Part shown: piece by piece, positions 21,910 to 36,900 of the stretch | Numbering within the stretch: the stretch's first letter is position 1 | Layout of the letters: every line of letters begins with the position of its first letter | Assembly: GCF_026914265.1 (NCBI RefSeq) | Contig: NC_069135.1 | Span: 26,020,167-26,084,166 of the forward strand | Source: Mya arenaria | Taxonomy: Eukaryota; Mollusca; Bivalvia; Myida; Myidae | Direction: 5' to 3' | DNA length: 64,000 bases | Notes under the pieces: generated by a model | Seen by the model: only the letters and a program-made list of their open reading frames with translations | The model's database searches: none | What the model was told of the DNA's origin: nothing | Program-made: the position numbers and the translations under genes

Positions 21910-24900
21910 CTGATTACAGTAAAGCAAAACGTGAAACACTGTTGTTCCCTTGTGAAATAACAAACTTTATTAGATCATACGCGATGTGACGTATTTACCC
22001 TATGTTTTATAATACAGAAACGCATATGGCTTTTAAACTGCACGAAAGAAGGCAACATTGTATACCGACATCAACTAGTATAAGGTACCAATTTAAAACT
22101 GTTTGGTAGTGGTTCACAAGGTGAATATCCACTACTAAGTATCGTGGCGAAAATAGCTACAAGCTGCGTCATTGTTCCTAATACGTGTAACAGCAGATAG
22201 ATCCCAGAATATTGTTATGGGTTGAGTTTTCCTCAATATGTAGAATAGTAGATTTGAATAGCGCTTGTCAATTATGGTACCCGACCCACAATTTCTCTTC
22301 AAAGAATCAGACGATTTCGTAAGCGTCGGTTCATTTCGTCATATCTCTGAAACATATATTCCCCAAGCGTTATATTTCAGTGTGTGTATACCACGTGATA
22401 AATTGCGTCATAAATGATACATCGGAAGGCAATATTTTTATTTAAAAAATACTTTAAACAAAGTTAACTTTACTATTTCTTCACCATTTTAAATGAAACA
22501 TAGCCCAGTCTTCGCCGCTTACGGAGACCCGCCTTCGGTCTGTTATCAGAGTTTGATTGAGAGTTTAGTTTCTTAAAACACTTCGACAAACCTTTTCCCA
22601 ATACGGCCGTCGACGGAGCAATGTCAAAACATTATTTTGAAAACAGGTTTTTCGAAATGTTTGATGAAACTAATGACCTTATCTAATTTCCGTAATATAA
22701 CAAACGCGGGGTGGCATAGACTGCCTTTTGTTTTATTTAAAATGGTTTTGTAAATGAAAAGTTATCTTTGATTTTAGTCTTCATTTTAAGCAAAATGTTG
22801 CCTTCCGACGTAGCATTTATGACGTAATTCATCACGTGGTATACACACACTTTATTTTACCCTTTCGTGAGTCGGATATTTTATTTTTGGTTATTCCAAT
22901 TTTGAAATTATATCTTTTCTTGCAATAATAATTTTTCACCATACCTTCGACTGATGGTCTTGGAGCCGTCAGCGGTATTGGTTACCTCGTTAATACAGTA
23001 TGGTTCCGGGCACGAAGCGACGTGATGCAGTTGGAAACACAGTGGGGGAACGTTGTTGCACACGGTACAACTGATACCTTAATAAAACAATTTAAACTAC
23101 AGGAAAATGCAGCGGCCAAATTTCAAGATATTTGAAAGACAAATATATTGGCAAGTCATCGAGCTAATCGTAATAATGTTAAACTTTTACTAATATAAAA
23201 AAATAAATGACCGAACAAAGAAGTAAATGCAAATATGTTTTGTATTAAATTTTATATATTTTGTAATTATGCAAGACCAAAAAAGCCTTCTTGTTATATT
23301 GTTTTTGTAGTATATGTTTACACATCGACACAAGGCAATAAACACATACGTATTACATAAACAGCATTGACATATTGATTTTTAAAAAAGTAACCGCTTT
23401 AGAATGGTCAGTGAATATCGAAAATACATTTCAGGTCTAAGGATGGATCATTTTTGGTTTTCGGGTTTAAATAATCCTAAATAGAAGCTTATTTGTTATG
23501 TTAATGCCCATGACTCGTCAATCTGTAAACGTACGAATACAATGTGGCTAAACAAAAATGATAAGCTGCTTATTACAATATTTATTTATTTTCTCACGAC
23601 ATGGTGCAACATTAATAGAAAACATAAACAGACTGTCATTGTCAAAACACATGAAACGAACTCATTCTTGCATTAGTTTAAACATATTTTACAACGATTG
23701 TGAAGAAAGCTATGATAACTTATACTAAGTCACTCTCGTTGGCATGATGTTGGGCGATCATGTGGTATTGTGTTGTGGGGGAAACCAGAGTACCCGGAGA
23801 AAACCCACTTGTCCGGCTTGGTGACCACAATCCAAACTCACACGCGTCCCGGAATCGAACCCGGGTCGCCTTGGTGAGAAGCGAGTGCGCTAACCACTGC
23901 GCTAACCGGACAACCTTTGCGTTCTTGCATCAATTTACAATTTAGGAAAGTACATGAAAGTAACCTGCAGGCGTTGTTGTTGCTACGGTTGTCGTAGATG
24001 TCTTTGTTGTCGCTGCCACTATTGTCGTATCATTCAAACCGCCAGTGACATTTGAGACCGCTATTGAAGCACCTGATGCAGATGTTGTTGCTGTAGAGCC
24101 AGGTCCAGCCGAAGTAGCTGTGTCAGTAGTAATAGGTGCATTTGCAGTTGTTGGTGCTATGACCAATAACATTCATTGGGCGGACACGAATCAAAAGGCC
24201 GAAAGTACGTTAGGTTTTATGAATAATGAAGGTTCTTGGATCATTTACCTATAAATGAACACTTGGACGGAGACATATCCTATAATTGGCATGTGTAAAC
24301 AAGTACTATATTTTAACGCTAGTTGGCGTAGTATGTCAAACATAAACAAATTTCAACGTGTGCTTTAGCTAGAATACCGCGTTATCCGCTGCTAGGGACA
24401 TTGGAGGTGTTGCAAGTTCCATAACTCAAACTGAAACTGCTATTTTTGAAATATAGATGCGGTTTGTGATCGATCTCCAATGCAGAATAATTTCAAGGTC
24501 AGATTTTAGACGTATATGTTTCGCAGAACTATCGTTTTTTATCTCATGCTATGCCTTGTTGTCGATATTTTCTTTATAGTATATGTGAAATATAATAATT
24601 TGACTCCGCATTATCAGCGGCAGGTTAATATGAACAATTAAATTGAAAACAATGATGGCTTAATTGGTAATATTCCAGCAAGTCATGCGCTCTTCTCTAA
24701 TCCTGTTTAAATCATAAAATATTTATTTGAATAAAGCAGCTCATTTTCCATTTAAATCATCGAAGGAAAACATTGATATAATCTCTTGGTATCATAATAA
24801 AGTATTCCCAGAACGTTAGTCAATTACTGGGTTTTTTGACCGGAAATTACGTCATAAGCATATCACAATGTGACAGACATAAACAGACTGTCATTGTCAA

Positions 24901-27900
24901 AACAAGAATTAAAATTTCTGAAGAATACAAACTCATTCTTGCATTATTTTAAACATTATATATTTTACAGCGATTGTGAAGAAAGCTATGATAGCATATA
25001 CTAAGTCACTCTTGTTGGCATGATGTTGCGCGATAATGTGGTCTTGTGTTGTGGGGGAAACCAGAGTACACGGAGAAAACCAGCTTGTCCGGCTTGGTGA
25101 CCACAATCCAAACTCACACGCGTCCCGGAATCGAACCCGGGTCGCCTTGGTGAGAAGCGAGTGCGCTAACCACTGCGCTAACCGGACAGCCTTTGCGTTC
25201 TTGCATTAATTTACAATTCAGGAAAGTACATGAAAGTAACCTGCAGGCGTTGTTGTTGTTGCTACGGTTGTCGTAGATGTCTTTGTTGTCGCTGCCACTA
25301 TTGTCGTATCATTCAAACCGCCAGTGACAGATGAGACCGCTGTTGAAGCTACGGTCGAAGCAGCAGAGTCAGTACCAGACGAGGGTGAGGGCAAGGAAGA
25401 AGTGGGTGCACCTGTTGCAGATGTTGTTGCTGTAGAACCAGGTCCAGCCGAAGTAGCTGTGTCAGTAGTAATAGGTGCATTTGTAGTTGTTGGCGCTATG
25501 ATCAATAACATTCAAAGAGCGGACTTGAATCAAAAGGCCGAAAGTACGTTAAAGTTTGATGAATAATGAAGGTTCTTGGATCATTTACCGATAAAAAAAA
25601 CACTTGGACGGAGACATATCCTATAATTGGCATGTTTAAACAAGTACTATATTTTAACGCTAGTTGGCGTATTATGTCAAACATTAACAAATTTCAACGT
25701 GTTCTTTGGCTAGAATACCGCGTTAGCCGCTGTTAGGGGCGTAGAAGGTATTGCATGTTCCGTAACTCAAACTAAAACTGCTATTTTTGAAATATGGATG
25801 TGGTTTGTGATGGATCTCCAATGCAGAGTATATAGTACACGAGGTAAGATTTTAGACGTTTATGTTTCGCAGAACAATCTTCTATTTTATCTCATGCTAT
25901 ACCTTGTTTCCGATATTTTCTGTATTGTATATGTGAAATATAATAATTTAACTCCGCATTATCAGAGGCATGTTAATGTGAACAATTTAATTAAAAACAA
26001 TGATGCCTTGATTAGTAATATTCCAGCAAGTCATGCGCTCTTTTCTAATCCTGTTTAAATCATAAAATATTTATTTGAATAAAGCCATATTCCATTTAAA
26101 TCATCGGAGGAAAACATTGATCTATTCTCTTGATTTCATAATAAAGTATTCCCAGAACGTAAGTCAATTACTGTTTTTGACCGGAAATCACATCAAAATT
26201 TATAAGAAAGAAAATGTTGTTTAAAGTATAGTATTTATTTTGTTATTCTTACCGGATATCATTTTTAATTTTGATTTACTTATTAACGAAATTAAATCGA
26301 TAAAATATATATACATTGCTTTAAATTATTCCGGGTACTACATTTCTACAATGCATGTATCGCGGGAAGTTTCATTGCTTTGTCAGTGTGTGGTATTCGG
26401 CTCATCATAAGCGCGAAACAGGAAGGTCTTTTTTTAATATTTCTGTTATACCGAAAAAAGCATGTGATCAAAAGAATCTGCCTCTATTCATCATATAATA
26501 CACAATTTAATTAAATCCTTCCGGAAAACATCTTAGTAAGCTCGCTAAAGACTGGCCTACTAAGAAATTTCCTCATCTAGTTGAATATACACAATTTAAT
26601 TAAAATCTTTCGGAAAACATCTTAGTAAGCTCGCTAAAGACTGGCCTACTAAGAAATTTTGAATACAATTGTTAATAATATGACGACTCGTGACAAATCA
26701 TATATATATATGTATTAGTTATCTTTCATATGAAAGATAACTTGCTTATAGTTTGTCACGTCCGCACACCCGGCAAAACGTTGACTGACAAACGCCGACT
26801 CCACCCAAAAATTGATTGACAAGCCAGGGAAATTATCTAGTGGTGCGGCATCGGTTCTTTGATGTCACGTGATGTCTGGTGCGGTACATGCAGACCTAAG
26901 AATTAAATTGTCGCAATCTCGTGTTGGCTTTTGTTCCGCCTACTTTCTAGAAAAGTCACGTAGGCCAAATATCACTGTATTTTCTCTGTATCGGAGTTCA
27001 TATCAGGGACGAATTGCAGAATATGGGAAATATTTTTCAAATTTAAAACGAAATGCAGCAATCTCATTGGCTTTCAAAGTAGGACAAACTGTAAATATAT
27101 ATAACATAACATAACTGGATATGTAGTGTATGTTATGCTAGTGGACCAGTCAACGTTTATTGCACCTACCACACATTTATGGCCTTAAGGTTATACAGAA
27201 GAAATATATTCACCCCCTCCCCTTCAACCCCCGTCTTATTCACGAAGCACTTCCTGCTGGAGTAAGCTAAATAAAAAGCTTTTCTTACTTGTCGTACAAT
27301 CAATAGGAAGACAAGTGTCGTCAGTTTGTCTGTATACACCAATACAGTGATTGCCTCCACAAGCTTGACGGGGATTGTCGCAGTTCCGAAATCTGGACCG
27401 AGTTCCATTAGAGCAATCGCCTTGGCATGCCGACCACGGATACCATAATGCCCAGTTTCCGTCCACTATTGAAATTATTTTACTACAGTAACACACTTAC
27501 ACGTAAAATGCAACAACATGCTTAGGGCTGTTACATTGCATTATGAAGCATATACTCTAGATAGTCCCTTTCCTTTGGGCAACTTAGAGTACACAATTGG
27601 AAAAACAATAATTAAAGAAATATAATTGTTTAAAGTTTGTAAACTCCATACTCGGCCATATAAACCGTAACTGCCGAAATGTCAATAAAATAAACATTTT
27701 ATTCATTGGATAATGTATGACATATAGATTTCTCGAAAAAGTTAAACCGAACTTGCAGTTGACATGTGATTGCGTACAATGCCGAATACTTATAAGTGTT
27801 TGTTACCTGGACAACACTTGTCTGGGCATTCTGTTACGTCAGTTTCATTTCCGACGCAGTCCTCTCCTCCAAAGTCGGGCTGAGGATTGTCACATGATCG

Positions 27901-30900
27901 ACTTCTTGTCATTGTTCCGTTTCCACAGGTGACGTCACACGCGCCCCATGCAGCCCAATCCGACCAGATACCATTGACTTAAAGGATAAAGGCAGGAATA
28001 CGGTTAGGTTTAGGTAAATTAGCATTGCTCATTCTAATTCCATCCCTGTATTTGTGTATTTATTCCATTTAAACGTATATAAAGTATTCACCAAGTATCA
28101 TTAATTCGTCTTTAATAAAACTATAAGGAATGACGCAGCTATATTATAAAATCATATTTACTCGCTCCAATAGGACAATCACTCAATCTCTTTAATACAT
28201 ACTTGGGCAGTTAACAAGTAAACATAGCTGGTCCTCGCTACTATCTTCCGTGCAGTTGGCACCGCCATACAAGGGTGTGGGATTTGTACAGGTTCGACTT
28301 CGTGTCTGGGTTCCATTTCCACAGGAATGGGAGCAAGTTGACCATTCATTCCAATCAGACATACCACCGTCAACTATGATAAAAAATTGACCATAGTCAC
28401 ATTGTTAATAATGTACGTAATGTCTACGGGGATCTGATTATTATCACACTGGAAAAACTATTTGACCAGTTTCTGTATGGTTTGAAATAATTATACTCGT
28501 TATTTGTATAACTTTTGATATTTTTAATGCTATTTATTCTCATACATTTTTTATGGAATGTAATAATGACAAAAAGGTATATGTACAGAAAGTATATACA
28601 GTAACTACATGTGCGAACTAAGACAACGCTAGTAATGATGCTTATTTGAAAAGTCTAGACAAAGGCTTGGTTGATAATTTTAAGAACGCTTTGACATTGT
28701 CAATCACTTGGAGGTCAAAATGCAGGCACTCGACTACTGCTATTAACATGTTTTTACAAGTTACCACAAATTACAATCAAATCATTCTGCGAGGAGCTTT
28801 AAGGCTTAACGAAAGGACGAACCTGGACACTCCTTCTCAAAACATGTAATGTTGTCATTGAATGAACCGGGACATGGTTTCCCACCGTACTCCGGCGCGG
28901 GTTGGTCGCATGTCCGTGAACGAAGTCTCCATCCCGTTTCGCAAGTGGTTGAGCACTCGCCCCATTCCATCCAAGAATTCCAAGCCCCGTCGACTTTATA
29001 TTTGCAAACAAATCGATGAACAATAAATATAGTCTTTAAACAAACATTATCAATAATACGATATATTAAATAATATTTTATCTTAGTAAACTAACTTACA
29101 AAACGTGTGTTAGTTTATTTGTTTTGCAAAAAAGTAATCTTTTAAACGAGCATTTCACCATCAGTATCATGTGACTGATGTTTAAGAAGCAAAATCGTTA
29201 ATTATACTTGTTCTGCATATCCAATATACAGTTAATTACCCGGGCATGGTTTCACAATACAGGGTGCTGATTTGGAGACCTCCCCTTGACAGTATATTCC
29301 ATTGTTTTGTGGTGGTGGGTTATCACAACCGCGGAAGGCCATTTTTGTACCAGGTCCGCATTTTGTATCACACGGTGTGTAACCCGACCATTCCGACCAC
29401 CCACCATTAACTGAAAAAATATGTGAGAGAAATATCCTAAATGGTGTTCTTTTAGTCCGAACGTCGTCGAGCATACAATGTTATGTTGCAAATTCATTTT
29501 TTTTCCTTCCAATATGAATGCACACAAAAGTTGTAAGTATTTGAAATGTCTGAAAAGAGACTCACATTAGTAATGCAGGCAGTGTTACAGTCAGTACCTT
29601 TAATTTGAATATTAGGATCAACAGTTAAAACATTGAAAACTTAAACAGAAGAGATAAATATTAAATACTCATGATAAATAACATTGACAAATAGATAAAA
29701 TCATATATATTATGATTATAACAAGGAAAGTAACTCTTAGTTTTTATAAGATCTATGCAGACCCGCAGAGTGTTTATCAAGCAAAACAACTTTGGGAAAA
29801 GTGCGTTCCACATCGCTTAAGTATTAATAATAAGTTCGAGAGCAATCTGAGACGAGTTGACCAGGGGACAGATAAGAAACGCCGACGACGACGACTCGTC
29901 AATGTTATAACGTGCACCTGAAACTGTGAGAGTACAGTGTAGTTCGCTCAACGATCGTCATAGTAACCGAAAGAGTGAAAATCATGTTCAAATGACATAA
30001 TTCAATAATGCAAACAAAAAACGGAATGAACCTGGGCCAGAAACATTACTACCCACCACAGTGGTAATGTACAATAATTAGAGACATTCGGGGTCTAAAA
30101 CATTAAGAGATAAATCCAGTCTTTGTGTTTGCAAAGCGTTCTTGATCCAATGTTTCGCGTTTTTATAGTAAAAAGCAAACTATATAATATAACTGTCGAT
30201 TGAAATATACATACAGATCAGTGAAGATTTATTACGTTTTCAGGAAAGAATTTGAATTGTCGGATTCATTAAACCATTAAGAAGAACATTGAGTACGTGT
30301 TAAATTGCTTAAGTAAGACGTGATACAAGATTCATGGTTTGTTTTTGTTTGTTTTTGTGTTCTGTCTTTCTTGTTGACCCTGTGCCATTAAACGGGGTTT
30401 ATGTTTAAACGCTCGTCTACTGTTCTTGTTTCTGTAGTTTTTCATAAAAATATATATGAAATATAATACAAAACCGCTTAGCTATCTCGCAGTGAACTTA
30501 AAATACATTCAGTATAAATACGTTTTAACCAAATAGAGTGTAAAATTAGTTTCAGAAGTGATTACTCGTTTTTGGCGTCCTGACTGAACAATAATGACAT
30601 GCCACTAAGCATAAGGGCAGATACAGACACATTCTAACTAATACCATCGCGGTTATACCGAAAGCAGCACATAACTCTGGCCTTATCTGACCACGAATCT
30701 GACCCAACAAAGTCGGCACCGTTGTAACAGATGCAGTTGCGAGATTTGTACTGTGAAGACATGTTTACGAAGCCTAATGGCGTGCCTATCCCATACATAA
30801 ACGTAATACTTACCATCGCAGTTATCCCGCGATCTGCACACATCGAAGTCCGTATAGGAGCCTACACAGTCAGCACCGTTGTACTGAGCTGGAGGGTTGT

Positions 30901-33900
30901 CGCAGGTGCGGTTGCGGGATTTGGTACCGTTCAGACAAGTCACGGAACATTCAGACCATACACCCCATCCGCTCCATTGTCCATCAACTTAAATTATCGA
31001 AATTGTTTTCTAACGGTTTACATATTGCGACATGGACTACAATCCTTATGGCATTAGTCAGGTCGCACTGAAACTTAAGTTGCTGAGAATACAGTGTTTA
31101 CATGAAATTAAAAATAAAAATAAGGTTCTTATACGTGCTCCGTCATTAAGGATGTCATCTTCTGTTGAGTTTTCCGTCAGTCAAATTTGAGGCCTTCTTG
31201 CGAAAAGTCGTGAACAGCGATGGAGTTAAATTAGCCGATATTTCATTGGAATCCAAAATTGTTTCGGCTATTTAATTGTAAAAACGTAACCACATATTTA
31301 CTTCCAAGTAATATTTATTTAGAAGGGGCGATGCGAGCGAAGCAAGTAAGTCCACTTCTCAAAGGGTCTGTCAAACCTTACCGATTTGGCTTACAGGCGC
31401 TATACCGGAGCACAAATATGGCGAATTTCGGGAATCGCTACTAGTACGGCAGGGCAACGGTATACATCTTTAAGAACGGTTATACATCGTCAAGACATCG
31501 TCAGAACATCGACGAAAAAATTAGCATCAGCCGGAGGCATGCTCAATAGCAACGGCAGCGCCTCGGAAAAAACATCGGTTACAGAAAAGTGGTATTTGGT
31601 AGCACATCGGCTCTTACGCCGGTACTACATCGATATTGCTACGACTACAGTTTTGATTTTTAAAGTGATTTCTCGACAGCGCTCCGCCGATTTTCTCGCC
31701 GTAGCTCACATTTTGTTCCGGTTTAGTCCCGGCGAGGTACATCGATAGTGGTTGACAGGCCCTTTAAAACCAATAAGATTTTTTCTGAATACATACGGAC
31801 TTGGAATGTAACCCAACGCATTCAACGCAGTATCTGGAACTAGTGTGTAACCGTACCAAATTTGACTGAATTATTTATGAAAAGGATGGCAATTTGTTTT
31901 TAGTTTGATTAAACTATCTCAAAAACAGTTTAAACTTTGAAGCACTGATTTCTGCCACATCCTTTCATTCATTTTTTTTAGTATAAAGTGATTTTGATTA
32001 AAAAATAATCTTGCTTTGCTCGACTTGACTGCTGTATACAATTCGTCTGAACATTGCCTTGTTTGGACTTAAACGTATGACAATCATTTATTTGAAATTA
32101 CAAATCAGTGATTGCTATTATTTTACTTGTTCATTGTTTCACTGTGTATTCAATTTTTTCTTTAAATTAGAAACAAATACCACCAAGAAATTTGCATGTA
32201 TATCACAAAAGAGTAACACTTAAACAAAACAAGTATTTTAATATCGTAAATGAATTATTTTGATTTCAAGGGTTAAACATAAATAAATATATTCTGAAAA
32301 TTCTGAAACAAAACGGAGAAAAACGTGTTTTAAAAGGACATTTCCAAATATGATAACGCTTATTTTGAGTAGACGGAGCTTTTTCTGAAAAGCCCGCTGG
32401 AGGTTATAATTCTTAACTATTAAGCATTGTACTTAATACAGGTATATAAGCCGGTTCATTGACTGAAAATGTAGGTTACATTCAAAGCCGGAATAGCTTA
32501 ATAGATTGAGCGGACGACTTATGTACAAATGATCTTTTGCTTCGTTGATTCGAATCCCACTTTCGCTATATTTTGTCAATCACACTTGTAAGAAATAAAC
32601 CATAAAAACGACACTTTTGCAATTCAATGACTGTATTATTTACAAGATGTGTAACGTTGGTTTGAGCTGAGCTAAAAATAGCAATTTTGAAAGTTCAGAT
32701 CATTCACAGTGATTACAGCTGATCAGCGTATGATATTTCTGTAAGCCAAAGTAAGATTTTGCAAATCAGTCAGATTTCAATAAATGTATATACTTAAAAA
32801 AATAGCTCACGTTGTTTAGGTGTGCAAAATTAGGACATACTACGATTACTTTTAGGGTGACATGTTCTAAACTTACTTGGACAAGGATCCATTTGGCATT
32901 GTTGGAATTCTGTCTCTTCCCCAGCACATTCCTGACCCCCGAACGCTGGAAGTGGATTGTCACAGCTACGATTTCGCATCTGGTTTCCCAAGGCGCAGGT
33001 GACGTCACATTCCGCCCAATGACCCCATTCTCCCCAAACACCATTAACTGACGACAAGAACAAAAATAAGTTGAATTAATTTGTCTCTACAAATGTTTTC
33101 TTGTATATTGCAGAAAACTGTTGTTTTAATGTCAAACTGGTGTTTATAGCAAGGTAAAGCAGATATTTCAAGCAATTTAGACTGGTGTTTTAGGCAAGGT
33201 ATTACTGTTGTTTTAGACAAGGTAAAACTGGTGTTTCAGACAAGGCAAAACTGGTGCTTCAGGCAAGGTAAAACTGGTGTTTCAGACAAGGCAAAACTGG
33301 TGTTTCAGGCAAGGTAAGACTGGTGTTTCAGACAAGGCAAAACTGGTGCTTTAGGCAAGGTAAAACTGGTGTTTCAGACAAGGCAAAACTGGTGCTTCAG
33401 GCAAGGTAAAACTGGTGTTTCTGACAAGGCAAAACTGGTGCTTCAGGCAAGGTAAAACTGGTGTTTCAGACAAGTTTCAAGCAATGTAAAACTGGCGTTT
33501 CAGAAAAGGCATAACTGGTGTTTCGGGCAAGGCAAAACTGGTGTTTCGGGCAAGGTTAAACTGGTGTTTCAGGCAAGGCAAAACTGGTTTTCTAGACCAG
33601 GCAAAACTGGTGTTTCAGGCAAGGCAAAACTGGTGTTTAAGGCAAGGTTACACAATACAATTATATTGTTATAGAGATATTTATTTATTTCTTCTAAAAC
33701 ATTTATTATATTACTGATGTCATTAAAAGGAAAACAAGAAAAGTTCATATAGAAACTGTTATAAAACACACAAAAATGTAATACGAAAAGGAAACTAAAC
33801 GGAAACTATATAAACTTTTTTTGTATATTTCACAAAGAACAAAAGAAACATATTACGTTAGACCTTTGCAAACACATTCAAATGTATGACCAAGCAAATG

Positions 33901-36900
33901 GAATTTTCTATATCTAACAATCAACTATTTGGTTGAATAGCTTTGTAGGCCATAAAGCAACAAATTACATAGGAGTATATCTTTTTGCACCTTCTGACAT
34001 TAGTTGCTTTTAAAGACCTTACCTGGGCAATGTTGTGTGTTGCATGTTGTCGTGTCTTCACTATCACCGCTGCAGTTTTGCCCTCCGTGGGCTGGCTCGG
34101 GGTTTGAGCAGGTCCGGTTTCTCGTTTGGTGTCCAGTGTTGCAGGGTTTGTCACACGCGCCCCATCTCTCCCATTCAGCCCAGTTTCCATCAACTAATTT
34201 ATCAAATATATTCCACTAGAGTGAGGTAACCCTTAATAATGTATACATATTTTTATTAAATGCTGAAGTTAATTTTGTTATTAGATTATTTATTTAGATA
34301 CCAACATGATATTCAAGACAATGGGATTAAAAGAGTAAATGTAAAATCATTTCAAATCACGCCATCTAGTATGTGGGAAAATTGGGTCCAGATAGAGTTT
34401 TAGATAGACATGCTGTCTTGGACAAGGTGTTATAATGCTACATATCTTTCTTTTCTGGAGTAATACGGTATGTTCGATTAAATGATTCCATGTGGTTTCA
34501 TGTTCATGTACTGTCCTTAATTGTGTGTGTTTGTGTGACCAAATGGTATGCGCATTGTTTAACTAGACTTGGCTAAATCGTTTTACAAAACAGATTAATA
34601 TAGTGTAATTCGATTAAGATAGCCAATCGTAAATCACAGGATCAAGTTGAGCCGAAAACACAGTTAATAGAAAACTATCAGTTAATAAGCAAAGGTGATC
34701 ACTTTGTCCTTAAGTTATTAACTTATACAATATTCTGAGCAATCTATTAAACAAAGGAAGCTTCAGGTACATCATGAGTTGCCGAAAATTGAACTAAGAT
34801 CATGTTTATTTACAAAAGGTGCAATGCAAAACAAAAAGATAACACAATACACAACCCTACAAGATGGTAACATTAGACACTACGCTGCAAGATGACACAA
34901 GACACAACACAACACGATAACATTAGACACTTCGCTGCAAGATAACACAAGACACCACATTACAAGATGATAGCATTAGACACTACGCTGCAAATTCGCA
35001 CAAGACACAATGCAACAAGATAACATTAGACACTACGCTGCAAGATTACACAAGACGCCATACTGCAAGATGATAACATTAGACACTACGCTAAAAGATT
35101 ACACAAGACAACACACTAAAAGATGATAACATTAGACACTACGCTGCAAGATTACACAAGACACCACACTACAAGGTGATAACATTAGACACTACGCTGC
35201 AAGATTACACAAGACACCACACTACAAGGTGATAACATTAGACACTACGCTGCAAGATTACACAAGACACCACACTACAAGGTGATAACATTAGACACTA
35301 CGCTGCAAGATTACACACGGCAGACACCACACTACAAGCTTATAACATTAGACACTACGCTTCAAGATTACACAAGACACCACACTACAAGATGATAACA
35401 TTCGACACTACGTTGCAATATTACACAAGCCACCACATTACAAGATGATAACATTAGACACTACGCTGTAAGATAACACAAGACACAACACAACAAGATG
35501 ATAACACAAAACTCAACACAACAAGATAATATAAGACACTACGCTTCAAGACAACATAAGACAAAACACTGCAACATGACGTACGACAAACTGTTGCAAT
35601 ATAACATAATATACAACGCTGCTAAATAACACTAGACACAATGCTGAATGATAACAGAAGACACAACGCTGCAAGATAACACTAGACACAACGCTGCAAG
35701 ATAACATAAGACACAACGCTGTAAGATAGCATAAGACACAACGCTGCAAGATAACATAAGACACGACGCTGTAAGATAGCATAAGAAACAACGCTGTAAC
35801 ATAGCACATGGCACAACGCTGTAAGATAACATAAGACACAACGCTGTAAGAAAACACAAGGCACAACGCTGCAAGATAACATAATACACAACGATGAGAC
35901 ACAGCGCTGCAAGATAATGCAAGACGAAACGCTGCAAGATAATACAAGTCACAACGCTGCAAGATAACGCTGCAAGACAACATAAGACACAACACTGCAA
36001 AACAACATAAGACACAACGCTGAGACACAGCACTGCAAGATAATGCAAGACAAAACGCTTCAAGATAATGCAAGTCACAATGCTGCAAGACAACGCTGCA
36101 AGACAACATTAAACACAACGCTGCAAAACAACATAAGACACAACGCTGCAAGATAACATAAGATACAACGCTGCAAGATAACACAAAACAAAAAGCTGTC
36201 AGATAATGGAAGAAAAAACGCTGCCAGAAAACATAAGACACAACGCTGCAAAAAATCATAAGACAAAACACCGTAAGATAAAAAGACACAACGCGGCAAG
36301 ATAACATAAGACACAACGCTGCAATATGGCATTAGACACAACGCTGCAAGATAACATAAGACACAACGATGAGGCACAACGCTGCAAGATAACACAAGAC
36401 ACAACGCTGCAAGATAACATTAAACACAACACTGCAAGATAACATTAGACACAACCCTGCAAGATAACACTAGACACAACACTGCAGGATAACACTAGAC
36501 ACAACACTGCTAGATAACACTATACACAACACTACAAGATAACACTAGACACAACACTGCAAGATAACACAAGACATTGCGCTGCAAGATAACACTAGAC
36601 ACACCGCTGCAAGATAACACAAGACACTGCGCTGCAAGATAGCACTAGACACAACGCTGCAAGATAACACAAGACACAACGCTGCAAGACAACACAAGAC
36701 ACAACACTGCAAGTAAACACAAGAATAAACGCTGCAAGATAACACAAGATACTGCGCTGCAAGATAACACTAGACACAACGCTGCAAGATAACACAAGAC
36801 ACTGCGCTGCAAGATAACACTACACACAACACTGCAAGATAACACAAGGCACAACACTGCAAGATAACATAAGACACAACGATGAGACACAGCGCTGCAG

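Larger units (their letters stand above)
23622..26190. repeat. About 1.3-kb tandem segmental duplication
   Basis: Copy A (about 23622-24850) and copy B (about 24876-26190) share nearly everything in order: cagactgtcattgtcaaaac, a minus-strand SINE, the Ser/Thr exon and the 3' stretch tattccagcaagtcatgcgc. Differences are scattered substitutions and small indels, so the duplication is fairly recent. Because each copy carries one symmetric exon, it duplicated a coding cassette as well. Confidence 0.85.

Noticed and set aside
23772-23914. Functional tRNA gene (also 25046-25190)
   Set aside because: A and B boxes are good, but the acceptor stem does not close and a SINE tail follows.
24045-25566. 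Plus-strand frames opposite the Ser/Thr exons
   Set aside because: Antisense shadows of the linker exons, which have matching splice sites and phases on the minus strand.
26869-27114. 81-residue plus-strand frame
   Set aside because: No recognisable family and no exon features; in an intron of the minus-strand gene.
31386-31748. 120-residue open frame
   Set aside because: Lies wholly inside a GC-rich element with inverted ends and shows no family motif.
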